DNA from: Glandiceps talaboti
Taxonomy: Eukaryota > Hemichordata > Enteropneusta > Spengelidae
DNA length: 64,000 nt
Direction of reading: 5' to 3'
Assembly: GCF_964340395.1 (NCBI RefSeq)
Contig: NC_135556.1
Span: 20,393,142 to 20,457,141, forward strand
Shown here: piece by piece, positions 52,302 through 63,539 of the stretch
Layout of the letters: each line of letters begins with the position of its first letter
Numbering within the stretch: position 1 is the stretch's first letter
Program-made: the position numbers and the translations under genes
The notes under the pieces: generated by a model
The model's database searches: none
Told to the model about the DNA's origin: nothing
What the model saw: only the letters and a program-made list of their open reading frames with translations

Positions 52302-55300
52302 TGTGTGTGTGTGTGTGTGCGTGCGCTCGTTCGTGTGTCCATTCATTGCTTTTCTCATTTCTGAGAAGATTGAAGCATTGACGAAAATTCTCTCGGGTGT
52401 TTTAGGACTTAAGTTACCATCTCCGCTAGTCTCGAAACAAATCAGATTTCGTGTAGGTTTTAAAACACCTGCTATGCTATAATGAAAGGCGTGTTTTTAA
52501 AACGACATTTCATCTCATACTCTGACTCAGAATAAATATAATTTCGTGTCAATTGTATTGAAATAACTACATTCAGTATTTCGCATGCAGTTAACATTAT
52601 TTGTACTAGTCTTAGATACTGACTGATAGTTTCTTAAGAACTCATTGCACATAACAACACTTTGGGTTACACATCACCATAAACACGGTATCGTTTGCCA
52701 GCGTTCGTGGTGCCGATACATTGAACATTCTTCGTGTGTTTTGTGACCGAGTCTCTTCTTTCATCCTTGATATTTTACTTTTTTCCTCCTGAAATGCACA
52801 GTGATAGTAATGTTTTGATGTAGGTTGGGAGATTGTACTCCATAGTAACCTTTAGACAATCACAACTTGGCTTCAGGACATTATTGGTCGCTAGAGAAGA
52901 ACTTAAAGGTAAAACCAATCACACTATTGCACCGTGATGCCCGATTACATCTCTACAATGCCGATTAACAATGATTAGGATAATCATTACCACATTTCGA
53001 CATATCCGTTTTTTGTTTCCTGTTTCAGTAATTTAAAATCATTCTAACACAGAAATTGAACTTTGTGCTATGTGGCATGTATACACACACACACACACTA
53101 TTTCATTTATTGAATTTATAAAATACAACGGATTCTAGGAATCGCCAAATTCAACATGCAGACAGTTGTAGATTGCGTTTAATGCTACATACTTGACGTC
53201 AGTCTCGTCTCTAGTTGATATTACTACAGTACTCTTAACACGTGTGGAACACCTATCAGTGACATCCATCATAAAGAAAAACATTGATATCCACGACACA
53301 ATGTATTTATTACACATTAAGCAATTGTATACATTTGAAACCTTAACATTATCGAAAGATATGAATATGATTATTTCAAACAATATTGCACTTTTACAAA
53401 ACTAGACTAACGCGTAATTCAAAGTACTGCATTAAAGATTAAATTTAACACCAAGTCAACACACTTTTAATTGTAAGTATAACTTACTTTGGAATTCCCT
53501 TCCAAAAGTCTTTAAGAACAATGGTTGCCAAATTGTAGTCAAATTTAAATGTTAAATAGATATTGTAATTTACTGTTTAAATTGCTTAATCAAAAAATGC
53601 AAGTATTAACAATCAGGTTAGTATGTTTTGCTCAATTGTTGTACACTTAAATTTGGAAGATTAGTGACGTAATGTTTTATTCAAGAGGGCGTGATATTCT
53701 CAGTAGGGTGACCCTATATGTCTCTCATTACCTTTTCATGACAACTATGGGTCGATCAGTCGAGTTAAAAAAAAATGAAGAAATAAAAACCATGTTCTTC
53801 ATATTTGTCTGCCTCTCCTTTTCCTCCTCCTGTCTATCTTCTTTTATTCGATTTCTGGTAAAAAGTCATTTCCCAGTTTCTCTACACAATTGACATGTTT
53901 TCAGCTTCTCCCCCCCCCCCCACTTAAAAAAATCTTCATTTTATGAAAGAAATCCTAATTCGTGAACAAGTGTCGTCGTAACCACCATGACTGTAGATGA
54001 CGTCGACAGCCCATACAATTTCTGTTTTCTTGCCAGAGAGGGTGCTGTTCTGCAAAATATTAAGGTCGGGCGAAAATAATTTTATTTTATTTTGATGTCG
54101 AAGCTGACAATTTGGATTGATCGGGTAATGAGAAACAGAAAAAATAGGGTCACCCTATCTGTGTTAGAGCTATTATTTGTTGTGTTCTTCACTATGTTAC
54201 ACTATGATACTTCTAGTGTTTGTACAAAACACAATTATTTATTCATACATTGATGAAAATAAAGCAATAACGCGATACGATACAATACAATACGACACAA
54301 TATAATGAAATACAATGCAATACAATACACATATGACCCACACACTTTACAGGCAGAAAATGCGAAAATGTATATTTTTGTACGGTTAGCTAAAATGGTA
54401 ATATCAAGCGTAAACTCTTCTAGTTCCTGGTCGTCAGACATGTTCTACTTGCGCTCTGACGTAGGTTCCATTCTGTGCCCTAAGCGTATTGGGTACGTAT
54501 GTTTAATAACGTCAGTTAGTTTCATTGTTATTCTCTCCTGACATCATTATACACCTGATACCAAGATATTCCTATCACGATTGATATAAACACAGTCTGT
54601 ATTACTTGTCTGTGATGTACGTAAACTGTGCAAATTACGTCATTTCTGTCTCTGCTTATAACTGTGACTGGTGCCACAGCTAAACATTATATTAATTATA
54701 GGGTGTTCACTTGAGTAATTGACAAACCAAGATAATTGTTTTTTGATATGCTTTGAATAAGGAAGATAATTAACTGCCGTTGTATAAGATTCTAAATGAA
54801 AACAAAACAGATCAAACACGGCAAATTTATGTCACGAACACTTTCAATATGCAGGAGAACGCTTAAGGACATCTTAAATTTTAAAAAATATATAAACGAG
54901 AAGGGTGTTATGTGCGTGTATTGTTTCAAAAGCTTTACTTTGCTAAACTTCCTAGGGAAACAGCTTTTAAATTAATAGAGTAGTAAAACAAATTATGTCA
55001 TAGTCGTAGAATTCCGGAGGGGCACTTACTCGTATTGACAATGAGGATAGGATTTGTGAAATATGTTTAGAAGGTATCGAAGACGAATATCAGGGTGTCT
55101 CCTTACAAATTACTGTAGACGTTTTCCAAGCCGTGTTAAATTCTATAATTTACTGAGGTCTAATCCAACAATTGTGCTGTTGAATCTTGGTACATTTGTA
55201 TATAAGGCTATGGATTTAAGAAATGAATGTTGTATGGCCGTTTGATATTGCTTGATAGGTTAGGTTAATAAGTGTCTACAATATTTTGTAATCTGTTATA

Positions 55301-55444
55301 CTGTATTCTGTCTTTCATTAAATTAAGTAATTGTCATTTTCGCCTATCGCCTTAGGACGAATAAGCAATCTCGATAGTATGATAAGCCTAATGTTAAGCC
55401 TAATATTGTGTGATAAAAAAATGTTTGCTTGTTAGAAATATACA

Positions 55445-55495
<51 letters not shown>

Positions 55496-58400
55496 ATACA
55501 GCACAGACAGGTTATTTACAAAAGATGGTAAATCAACCCAGTTTTCGTCAAGTCTAATACAATCTCTGTCAACACTTCCACCACTTCTATGAAAGTAAAA
55601 CGGAATCGATTAAATCTGTCAAAAACTGACTCAAAATATCTTTCGGATTGAGCATCATCTTGTGAGTAACTAATGTAACTACACACCGAATACTTTTTGC
55701 CAGTTACAACGGCACCCCATATACTCTCAGGGTTTTTACCTAGCCGTACTTTCACTTGATGAATTAAACACATATATTGCTACACATGATTGAACGTACC
55801 GCGATTATACATTATGTAAGCTAAAGTTGATAAATGGAAAACTGAGGTCCTAAAATGGTATAAAGATGGAAATCATTACTTGTTATCAATGATTGACATT
55901 TCAATTTTAAAGAAGGTTGGAAGGGTCATTGCTAGATATATAATTTCCCCAGCTGCTTATACATAGAACACACTGAACGAAATTCATATACAAATCAAAT
56001 GTCTTATATTACAAAAATACTCCTGTCCCTTGATACACTGCCGTTCTTTCATTTTCTATCACCAGGCTATGAGCAGCTCTAAATCTACAAAGAGTTCTAT
56101 ATAAAGGCAAAAAAATATCATCGACATTTAAATGAACAAAGACCTGAAAATGTCAAATTCTTGTTTCTATATTATGTAAACCACAAGAAATCTATCACAT
56201 TTCATCTCCGATAATGCTTAAATCATATATCCTCAAACTCATATGATCACCAAACTCAAGAGTATCATCGTGCTCTCCGATAAAGAATTACAATCCAACA
56301 TTTACATTAGGGTTCTTCCTCATGTAAATGTAGCATTAATATTTGATATCGTATGATGGCAAGTCAGTATTCCATTTGTACCCCCAAAAGAATAACAGTC
56401 GTTACGTTTAGGCAGCAATAACTGACAATTTTTTTCGCTTTCCGTTTACGTTGAACTTTGATAGATTACTTGCTATTATGGAAATTGATGTCACGGTTTC
56501 TGTCATTTTCGATATTTACATGAGCAGTGAAATTACTCACAAGAAGCTATTTTTTGTCCTACTTTCATAGCAAGATTTCCCAGTTCTACAGAAAATATAT
56601 TAAATCCCATCATATAAGGTATCTTGTAATTTCAAATTGGTAGAAGTGATTATGCCTACGTGTGTGTATAATCTGTGAGTACCGACTTATTTTCAGTTGT
56701 TCTGGGCAACGTGAAGATCATTTGTTCTGTGTATCGTGACGATCATAGTGGAATAACACATCACACTTAACCATGGTTCCAGGTACATATAACTAGTTTA
56801 TATCGTACGTTTAAATCATATCTTAATGATATTTCTTTCGTTCAAAAACGGATTGTGCGTACATCATCCAGTAATTGTGATTCTCACAGTGCTCCTTTAT
56901 TCAAGAAACTTAAAATTCTGGATATACACAATCAGTTCAAGTTACAAGTTGCTATTTTCGTTCATGACGCACTCCATGCCAGAGTCTCCTCGCATTTTAA
57001 GTCATATTTCTTCCCTTCAGAGCATGTTTATTGTACTCTGTCAAAAGATAAAAATATTCTTCATCACCATAAATTTAAAAGTAAATTACGCCAGACGTCA
57101 ATCAAATTTCTTGGTCCTATGATGTGGAACAGTATCCCAGAAAACACTAGAAATATTCACTTAAGATACAGATTTAAAAATGAATTGAAAAATTATTTAT
57201 TACAATGGTTATAATTTTGTTTCTTGATTCTATTACATTTTTATGTGTGTTATTACAATGTGTTATTTTTCAACGAAAGTGTAGATCATTTCAAGTGCAG
57301 TGTATATCAGTGTTCCCTGGAGTGAAGCAAGCCTATGTTTTAGCTACCATGAGCACTCTGCTCGTGTACATAATGACTCAAAACGTTCTAATGCAATGTT
57401 CCTGCAATTTCATGATTACTGACGAACGAAATGGTTTCCACAGATACAAAATTATTATGAAAAACAAAAGACGTTTATTGAGACAGACTGAAGTCTCTGA
57501 GTATGCGATTTTAATCTTCATTTGGAGATTTACTGTGGGTGTATATTACTGGATTTCATTAGCCCTTGTGTTTCAAAGAACGAAATAAAAAAAACCATTG
57601 TAGCATTTATATTTTATATTTATCATTCTGAGGTTTCTTCTTACCAAATTGCAATATATAAAAGATTACATCTCAATGTTAATAACGAGCTAGTTTAGGG
57701 ACCGGCCAATTTAATAGTCGTGGATGAACGTTTTTTTTTTTGTTTTATAATGAGATGGACTATCATTTTAAGCTTGACTTATCATAGGATGATTCTGAAA
57801 TTGATTAATTAAAAACATTTTCTCATAAGCTCGGCTATATCATCCAACATATGATTGGTAGAGTTATCAAATAAGCGGCAATCCCTTATATTACTATCAT
57901 TCGAACGACAAAACAAACCAGCCCATCAAGAATTCATTACAGTCTTTTCAAAGGAGCCGATTGTACTTAAAATATACAAAGGTTGATGTCAATAAATCTC
58001 AGTTTGTAGTTACATCCGCACTTCGTTAAATATATTACGGCTACATGTTTGAAGTCATTGGGGTTTTAAGTTCATTGTGTTTCATTTCAATCATATCCCC
58101 GTAATGACTTATCTATTAATGATGTATGCAATACACATAGAGTGAATACAGTATGCTATATAATGGACAGTTACATCGTGGATAATGGTTGGATGGAATT
58201 AATGTACATTCACATTTTTTTACACCAGTGTCGACATCCATATTATACATTGTCTTTTTCTCTCATGTATTTCAAAGCATGGGAATAACCATGCACGGGA
58301 GAGTATCAATCCCACTGCTGGGGGATCATCATATCTGTGATGTGAATATAAGCTTCTGAAAGATTCCAGCAATAAAATGAATAATTAATTGTTACTGTTA

Positions 58401-60904
58401 CATTGCCATTGAGGTGTATGGCGGACGATCGTTCCGAATATTCAAAAGATTTACTTGAAATTTTCACAACAAGCAACCTTACATATGTTATAGTTCACAA
58501 GTGGCTTGGTACAATGTATGTAACACCACCGTTATCATAGCAATTTCTCTAACAAGTATATCACTGCAATTGATAATCTGTTTCACTTAGGAGTGATAAG
58601 TGTTGTTTTCGCTTAGTAAAATTGGGCATTTAATCGTAATGTCGAAATGTCGAATCTAAAATAGGCATGCTCTGCATAATTTGACCACATACATTGCACA
58701 GGTGAGTGTACAAGCACATATTATCAACGACGTCTTTGCCTGCAGGCATTAGTCAGGTTATGTCAGAACCACGTGCTTTTGTAAAAGGTTCTCCAGTCGT
58801 TAACAGTTATTTGGCTTCAGTTACTTGTATAGCAAAGAACATTCTTAGATGTAGCCTAATAACGGAAAATCACTAATTATGTAAATTACTCTATAAAACT
58901 AACAGTTTCACCAATAAGCTTGATGAGACACGTGTGCCCTGGTATAGAAGTTGGGGTTTGCACTCTTCAGATATAACCTAATTATTGACAATCATTAATT
59001 ATATATGCAAATGACTCATCAAAACTAAAAGCTACACCAACAAGCTTTTTAGAACCCGCGTGTTGTGTTATGGTTGATGTATTTACTAAATTATATTGGA
59101 CTTGAAGCTTGCACTCTTCAGATATAGCGTAAATAATGATTAATTAATTATGCAAATCACCATTGAAACTAAAAGCTATATCAACAAGCTTTTCAGGAAG
59201 TACTTTGTTATGCTTGAAGTATGTACCAAATTATATTCATTTTGAAGCATGCATGAAAGCATAAACGCATGAAAGCATGAAAATAGCTCAGGGTGTTGTT
59301 CGTTGGGAATGTAACCACACATTCTTTTGTATCCATCATTCCTCTTTTTGTGTGCACATGGCTTTCAATTCCTCCAGACTCTTTTGAATGTGTAAACCAA
59401 GAGGTTTGCGTTTGTCAAAAACTTTTTTTTTGAAATTTTCTAATCTGTTGACTTTAATTGGTGGCAGACCTGAACAATATAGATATTTATCGATTGTCTC
59501 TTCAGGGATTTATGAGTACTACAAAATAAAAGCGGTATTGTAGATGCGTAACCGAGAGGAATAGTTGAAAGAAACATTTCATAAAGTATGGGTTCTGGAG
59601 AGTCATTTCATGATTTTGCACCACCTATAATTATTACTTATGATTTCATGGAAACATCAAGATCATCTTGTGCCTTCAGTTACACGTATGTTTGCTGTGG
59701 GCTAGACATTGCCCAATGGGAATAAGCAGAAATGATTATTCATGGTTGAACAATGAATATTCATGACGGCATTTATTCGGTTGCATTTTGGTAATACTAT
59801 TGAAATGTAAACTTTGATACATTATCTCTGCTATTGTATAATTATATTCTACCAGTCATGTGGGGTATTGAAGTTGGGAGGGTCACTATTTTTCATGCAT
59901 GGATGTTTGGGAAGCACTTAGGGAAGGTCAATGATTTTCATTTCTCAAACTTTTGAAAAGCACTGGCCCTTCCTTCTGTAATTCTGTCCAATCCCTATCT
60001 ACATATGTTTTTTCCCCTACAAGTGTCATGTTAGATCCAAACTGAGCCGTACTGTAGAATTAACAGTATTATGACCATTACATTTGGTATGGCTGTATTA
60101 AATCAATTGTGCAAATGCATTATTCGTACAATCATGGAAGAAGAAATATTCTAAAATATTTGATATACTTTGTTTTTGTTTTGTATTTTCAACAGGTATT
60201 ACGTAATATTTCATCCACTAACTCCACGACTTCAGAAAAGAGCTGTTGTTATTATCATTGGGGCAATCTGGATAATATCTTTCATTGTGTCGTTACCAAC
60301 ACCAATGTTTATTGAAGTATCCGATTGGAACGATGAGAGAGATGGCAATAAGATATACTACTGTGGCGAATATTGGAGTGATAGTGTCGCACAAAAGGCG
60401 TATATTGTGTTCTTGATGGTGGCTGAATATCTGATACCGATGCTTATCATGACAATGGCCTATCTCGGCATTGTTCGCAAAGTATGGTTTCATCGCTCAC
60501 CAGGGGATACATATTCCTCTCATAGGCAACGAGAGATGATAATAGATCATAAGAAAAAGACGATCCAAATGCTAATAATTGTTGTGATATCCTTTGGGGT
60601 TTGTTGGGGTCCTTATCATGGTTACAATATCAAAGTAAATTTTTATAGAGACACTTTGTACCACGGAAGCTACAACATGACACTTTTCTATGTTGTTGAA
60701 AGCATAGCTATGTTTAATTCCCTCGTAAATACAGTTGTTTACTTCTTAATGAATGAATGCTATCGGAAAGAAGTTTGGGTCGTATTGACAGCCGTATTTG
60801 GCAAACGACGTCGAATACCGGTTGCAAGTTTTGTAACACGAAGCTCAGCTCGAAGTACTGTCATAACACGTGGCAGTCGTCTCAATAAAATTGACAGAGG
60901 TTGA
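49812..60904 (+). CDS. PROKR-like: Prokineticin receptor-like class A GPCR (2 exons)
   Basis: A seven-transmembrane peptide receptor of 384 aa, from exons 49812-50257 and 60196-60904. It resembles vertebrate PROKR1/2 throughout: LAISDALVAIVCAPF in TM2, KIYYCGEYW in loop 2, KVWFHRSPG after TM5, CWGPYHG in TM6 and FYVVESIAMFNSLVNTVVY in TM7. Sequons lie at N8 and N13 in the outer tail. N69 (1.50), D97 (2.50), W174 (4.50), P288 (6.50) and the C124-C205 pair are present. DRY is ERY (148-150), and the TM7 NPxxY is NTVVY (327-331), lacking proline as in the vertebrate NTVCF/NTLCF. Family members couple mainly to Gq and bind prokineticin/AVIT peptides; the ligand here is unknown. The phase-2 intron falls inside the arginine codon of ERY, and vertebrate PROKR genes also split near this point. 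An AATAAA lies at 61866-61871. Confidence 0.92.
51551..52006. repeat. Tandem duplication, unit about 230 bp
   Basis: Unit 1 (51551-51780) and unit 2 (51781 to about 52006) both start CTTTTGTAAAATCYCAATCT and end near GGCAACACATA then TTTACAGA. They differ at roughly one base in seven, so this is an old duplication. Confidence 0.85.
52208..52318. repeat. (AT)n then (GT)n microsatellite
   Basis: About 90 bp of AT followed by about 20 bp of GT. Confidence 0.96.
53701..54161. mobile_element. MITE with CAG...CTG ends
   Basis: The left end CAGTAGGGTGACCCTATATG (then TCTCATTACC) and the reverse complement of the right end, CAGATAGGGTGACCCTATTT (then TCTCATTACC), form inverted termini of about 35-45 bp. 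Each contains the palindrome-like AGGGTGACCCT. The element is 461 bp and lacks a transposase frame. CAG/CTG ends resemble hAT-type elements, but no 8-bp target duplication is evident, so the superfamily is unsettled. Confidence 0.7.
54995..55430 (+). mobile_element. LINE 3' end (5'-truncated, frameshifted)
   Basis: DNEDRICEMCLEGIEDEY, then in another frame NYCRRFPSRVKFYNLLRSN and LLNLGTFVYKAMDLRNE, is the standard C-terminal ending of many non-LTR retrotransposon polymerases (cysteine pair, then FY.LL..N...LLNL..F...A...R). At least one frameshift separates the parts. A T-rich 3' tail follows to about 55430. The element is dead. Confidence 0.7.
55448..55496. repeat. (AAC)n trinucleotide microsatellite
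   Basis: About 16 perfect AAC/CAA units, directly downstream of the LINE tail. Confidence 0.95.
56810..57240 (+). mobile_element. LINE 3' end (CR1/L2/Jockey-like ORF2 C-terminus)
   Basis: The frame from about 56838 reads DISFVQKRIVRT, then SAPLFKKLKILDIHNQFKLQ, then FLGPMMWNSIPENTRN and FKNELKNYLL, ending in TAA at 57212-57214. This is the usual ending of CR1/L2-type LINE polymerases (PLF..L.IL......L, then GP..WN.LP, then FK..LK..LL). It is open over its last 110 codons but 5'-truncated, so it cannot move on its own. Confidence 0.8.
58850..59240. repeat. Three diverged tandem units of about 110-150 bp
   Basis: Three units share, in order, TTAATTATGCAAATNACTC, AAACTAAAAGCTACACCAAC, AAGCTTTTTAGAACC, TATTGGACTTGAAGC and TTGCACTCTTCAGATATA. 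Units begin near 58860, 58985 and 59130. Confidence 0.75.
60196..60904 (+). CDS. PROKR-like: PROKR-like exon 2: TM4-TM7 and C-tail
   Basis: The acceptor is TTTTCAACAG|GTATTACG. It encodes the end of ERY, HPLTPRL in loop 2, and TM4-TM7. The C-tail of about 50 residues is basic and serine-rich (SFVTRSSARSTVITRGSRLN), offering phosphorylation sites. The stop is TGA at 60902-60904. Confidence 0.9.
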
Positions 60905-61075
60905 AAATATATTAAGCAAATTCATACAATGGGGAATGTTTATTGAATATCAGTTAGGTCATATACTTGTGTATATTGCAGTACTAATGTGAGGTTAAAC
61001 GAGCAGAGTCACGTGATTCGTCACGTACGAAAGGTAATGAAATGTAATGTTGGTGATAGCAGCAAATACTAACAT

Positions 61076-61405
61076 TTGTACACACTTTATTCTATTGAAA
61101 TTTACATACTTAACTTATTGTACACACTTTATCTGTATTGAAATTTACATACTTAACTTATTGTACACACTTTATCTATATTGAAATTTACATAATTAAC
61201 TTATTGTACACACTTTATCTGTATTGAAATTTATATACTTAACTTATTGTACACACTTTATTTATATTGAAATTTACATAATTAACTTATTGTACACACT
61301 TTATGTCTATTGAAATTTACATAATTAACTTATTGTACACACTTTATCTCTATTGAAATTTACATACCTAACTTATTGTACACACTTTATTTCTATTGAA
61401 GTTTA
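61076..61405. repeat. 43-bp minisatellite downstream of the PROKR-like gene
   Basis: Nearly eight head-to-tail copies of a unit TTGTACACACTTTATCTGTA, TTGAAATTTACATACTTAAC, TTA. Substitutions are few (CTGT/CTAT/TTAT/CTCT; ATACTT/ATAATT). It lies 172 bp after the stop and before the first AATAAA (61866), so it may be transcribed as 3' UTR. Confidence 0.95.
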
Positions 61406-61555
61406 ACATTCATCAAATAGAAAATGTTTTGAAAAGTATAATATAATGATTGAAAGCATTATTTACACATAACGTGAACGGGTAGATGAACGGTTTGGTT
61501 GCGGTTTTAGTAATTAACATTTCCGGTCTCTGAATGTCTTCTCAGTTCTTTATAT

Positions 61556-61855
61556 TGTTAGCCCCCAGGAGGCCAGGGGCTATTACAGTGGACTTCGTCC
61601 TTCCGTAAAAAGTCATTTCTCTGAAATGCAATGTCCAATTCAAACCTGGCACAACGGGAACATCATATGGGGCATATGCACGTCATTTTTTTATGGCGAG
61701 AGAAAATATTTACTGTATACATTAAACACTATAAACAGACAGCAATTAAGTGTTTACCTAAATTATTACGTGCAAGTTTTCATGATGTAATTTATAGTGT
61801 TATCGGCCGACACAGCTTTTGTAAGCCATAGACGTTGTTTCTCTCAAACGTCTAT
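61556..61855 (+). repeat. Probable dispersed repeat beginning AGCCCCCAGGAGG
   Basis: The start AGCCCCCAGGAGGCCAGGGG is an inverted-repeat-like GC word unlike its AT-rich surroundings. The tail ends in a hairpin TAGACGTT / AAACGTCTA at 61828-61853. It has the look of a repetitive element, but there is no second copy in the window to prove it. Confidence 0.35.
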
Positions 61856-63539
61856 GTCTAAACTCAATAAAATACCCCCCCCCCCAAAAAAAAAAAAAGA
61901 AAAAAAGAAAAAAAAGACGAACAACAGTGACCAGGATGATGTCTGATGGAATTTTAATCTCAAATAAAACTATGTAGTGTATCTTGACGCATAAAATTTA
62001 CCCAAATAATTTGGTTTCTCGTCGTAGGGAAAATTAAAAAGTGATGGAGTGACGCGGTATTCTTTTTTTCTAAGCTCAATTAATTTTAACAGTCCTTGTC
62101 GTTCACGAATAACTTGATCGTTTATGGATGGCGTTAATCAAACCTATTTTATAGAACTTAGAGACGCAAAATATTGAGAAAAAAAATGTGTTTCATATTA
62201 TGTTTGTGTTGTAACGTTTGACTGTTACTTGATTATGAACTTGTTATTTAAGTAATATTATTTGGTTAATATAGTGATATTCACAATGTAGAATGTTTTT
62301 TGGGATGACTCACCCAGCACGTATGAATTTGGCTTAGTGTACACTTTTGACATGCTTTTGTCTGAGACCACTTACATTTACAAGTTCAACATATTAGGAA
62401 TTAATTTTGATGTGAAATGAACGTTACGGATATATTCTGGTGAAACGGACCGTAGCGTAAATTCATAATGTAATATCATACTCGTCTTCGTTCATTTTTA
62501 TGTATGATATGCTCTCCAAGGTGATTGAGCACTCACTGAGTGAATGAAACACTATTATCGAAAATACTTTTTACTTAGTAGATTATCATGTAAATATTTT
62601 ACGTAGAATTTATGTGTATATGTCTATACTGAAAAGTTATATGCTGCTAATGCATTTTAGAAGAATCATAAAATGAATACCTACGATCGTAAGATTTATA
62701 TTGTGTATTGTACAGTATGTTCACTTGAAATATTACACTTGTTAGATTCAGTTAGTCACCCTAACAATCGATAAGATCATCATTTAGAATTGTTTTTTTA
62801 CGTACTATATGTAGAGGTTGATATTCTCTTAGCCTTAGTTGTGGATGGCATTTACAAAGAGCTCTTTTAAGTATTGTATGGTTACATGATATATGACTAT
62901 TAATGCGATGGCGCAGGTGCATTTAGTTATTTAAGACATATGCTTTGTTCATTTGCGTTGATGAACAACACTAAAAGTCTACAAATTTGTTATCAGCTAG
63001 AAATATCAGCACACTATAGCACTATTGACAGCAACCGAATCTGGTTTATCCCATGCGATAAGAACATTTGATAAGTAATCAATAAACCCTGCTCATGTCG
63101 CAGAATTTAGATTGGTTTTGGTAAGACGAGAACTGTGAAAAACACATTATTGAATTTGAATGGTAATGAATACCGAGTATTAGCCTTTTGTTTCTTTTGA
63201 TAGAATATAGCATTTGAAGTGTACACTTGAAAAGGGGTTCCCTAAATTAATTGTTAGGTTTCGCCGTTCTTTTCAATGACTGAGGAGAAAAGGCATGTGA
63301 TGTAAATAAAGTATAAAATGGCAAGCTTATGAACCGTCTAGATAATTTGTGACTTGTATTGATACGTTATAAAGCATTATTGATATAATTAACACATTTG
63401 TCAATGTATACCTTTACTCTATTGGTGAAATTAAACTTAAGCAGATAAAAAACCTCGACTTTGCATAATTCATCCTGAAGAAAGGCATTATTCAAGTAAG
63501 TGTGTGTGTGTGTTTATATATTGTGCCGATTCACAAAAA

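Larger units (their letters stand above)
50258..60195. other. 9.9-kb intron of the PROKR-like gene
   Basis: It holds the tandem duplication, MITE, two LINE 3' ends and repeats listed separately. Between them (50.3-51.5, 52.3-53.7, 57.6-58.8 and 59.3-60.1 kb) I see AT-rich unique sequence without recognisable exons. A 127-codon open frame at 57205-57588 starts within the end of a LINE relic and matches nothing known. Confidence 0.6.
60905..63539. other. 3' flank of the PROKR-like gene, no further gene recognised
   Basis: It starts with probable 3' UTR including the minisatellite, then a repeat-like stretch at 61556-61850, an A/C-rich run at 61873-61914, and unique AT-rich DNA to 63.5 kb with no open frame of note. 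Confidence 0.55.

Noticed and set aside
57205-57588. 127-codon plus-strand frame after the LINE end
   Set aside because: Overlaps the LINE 3' end and has no recognisable family, likely start or splice context.
61076-61405. CRISPR-like regular repeats
   Set aside because: Units are contiguous with no spacers, in an animal genome; it is a minisatellite.
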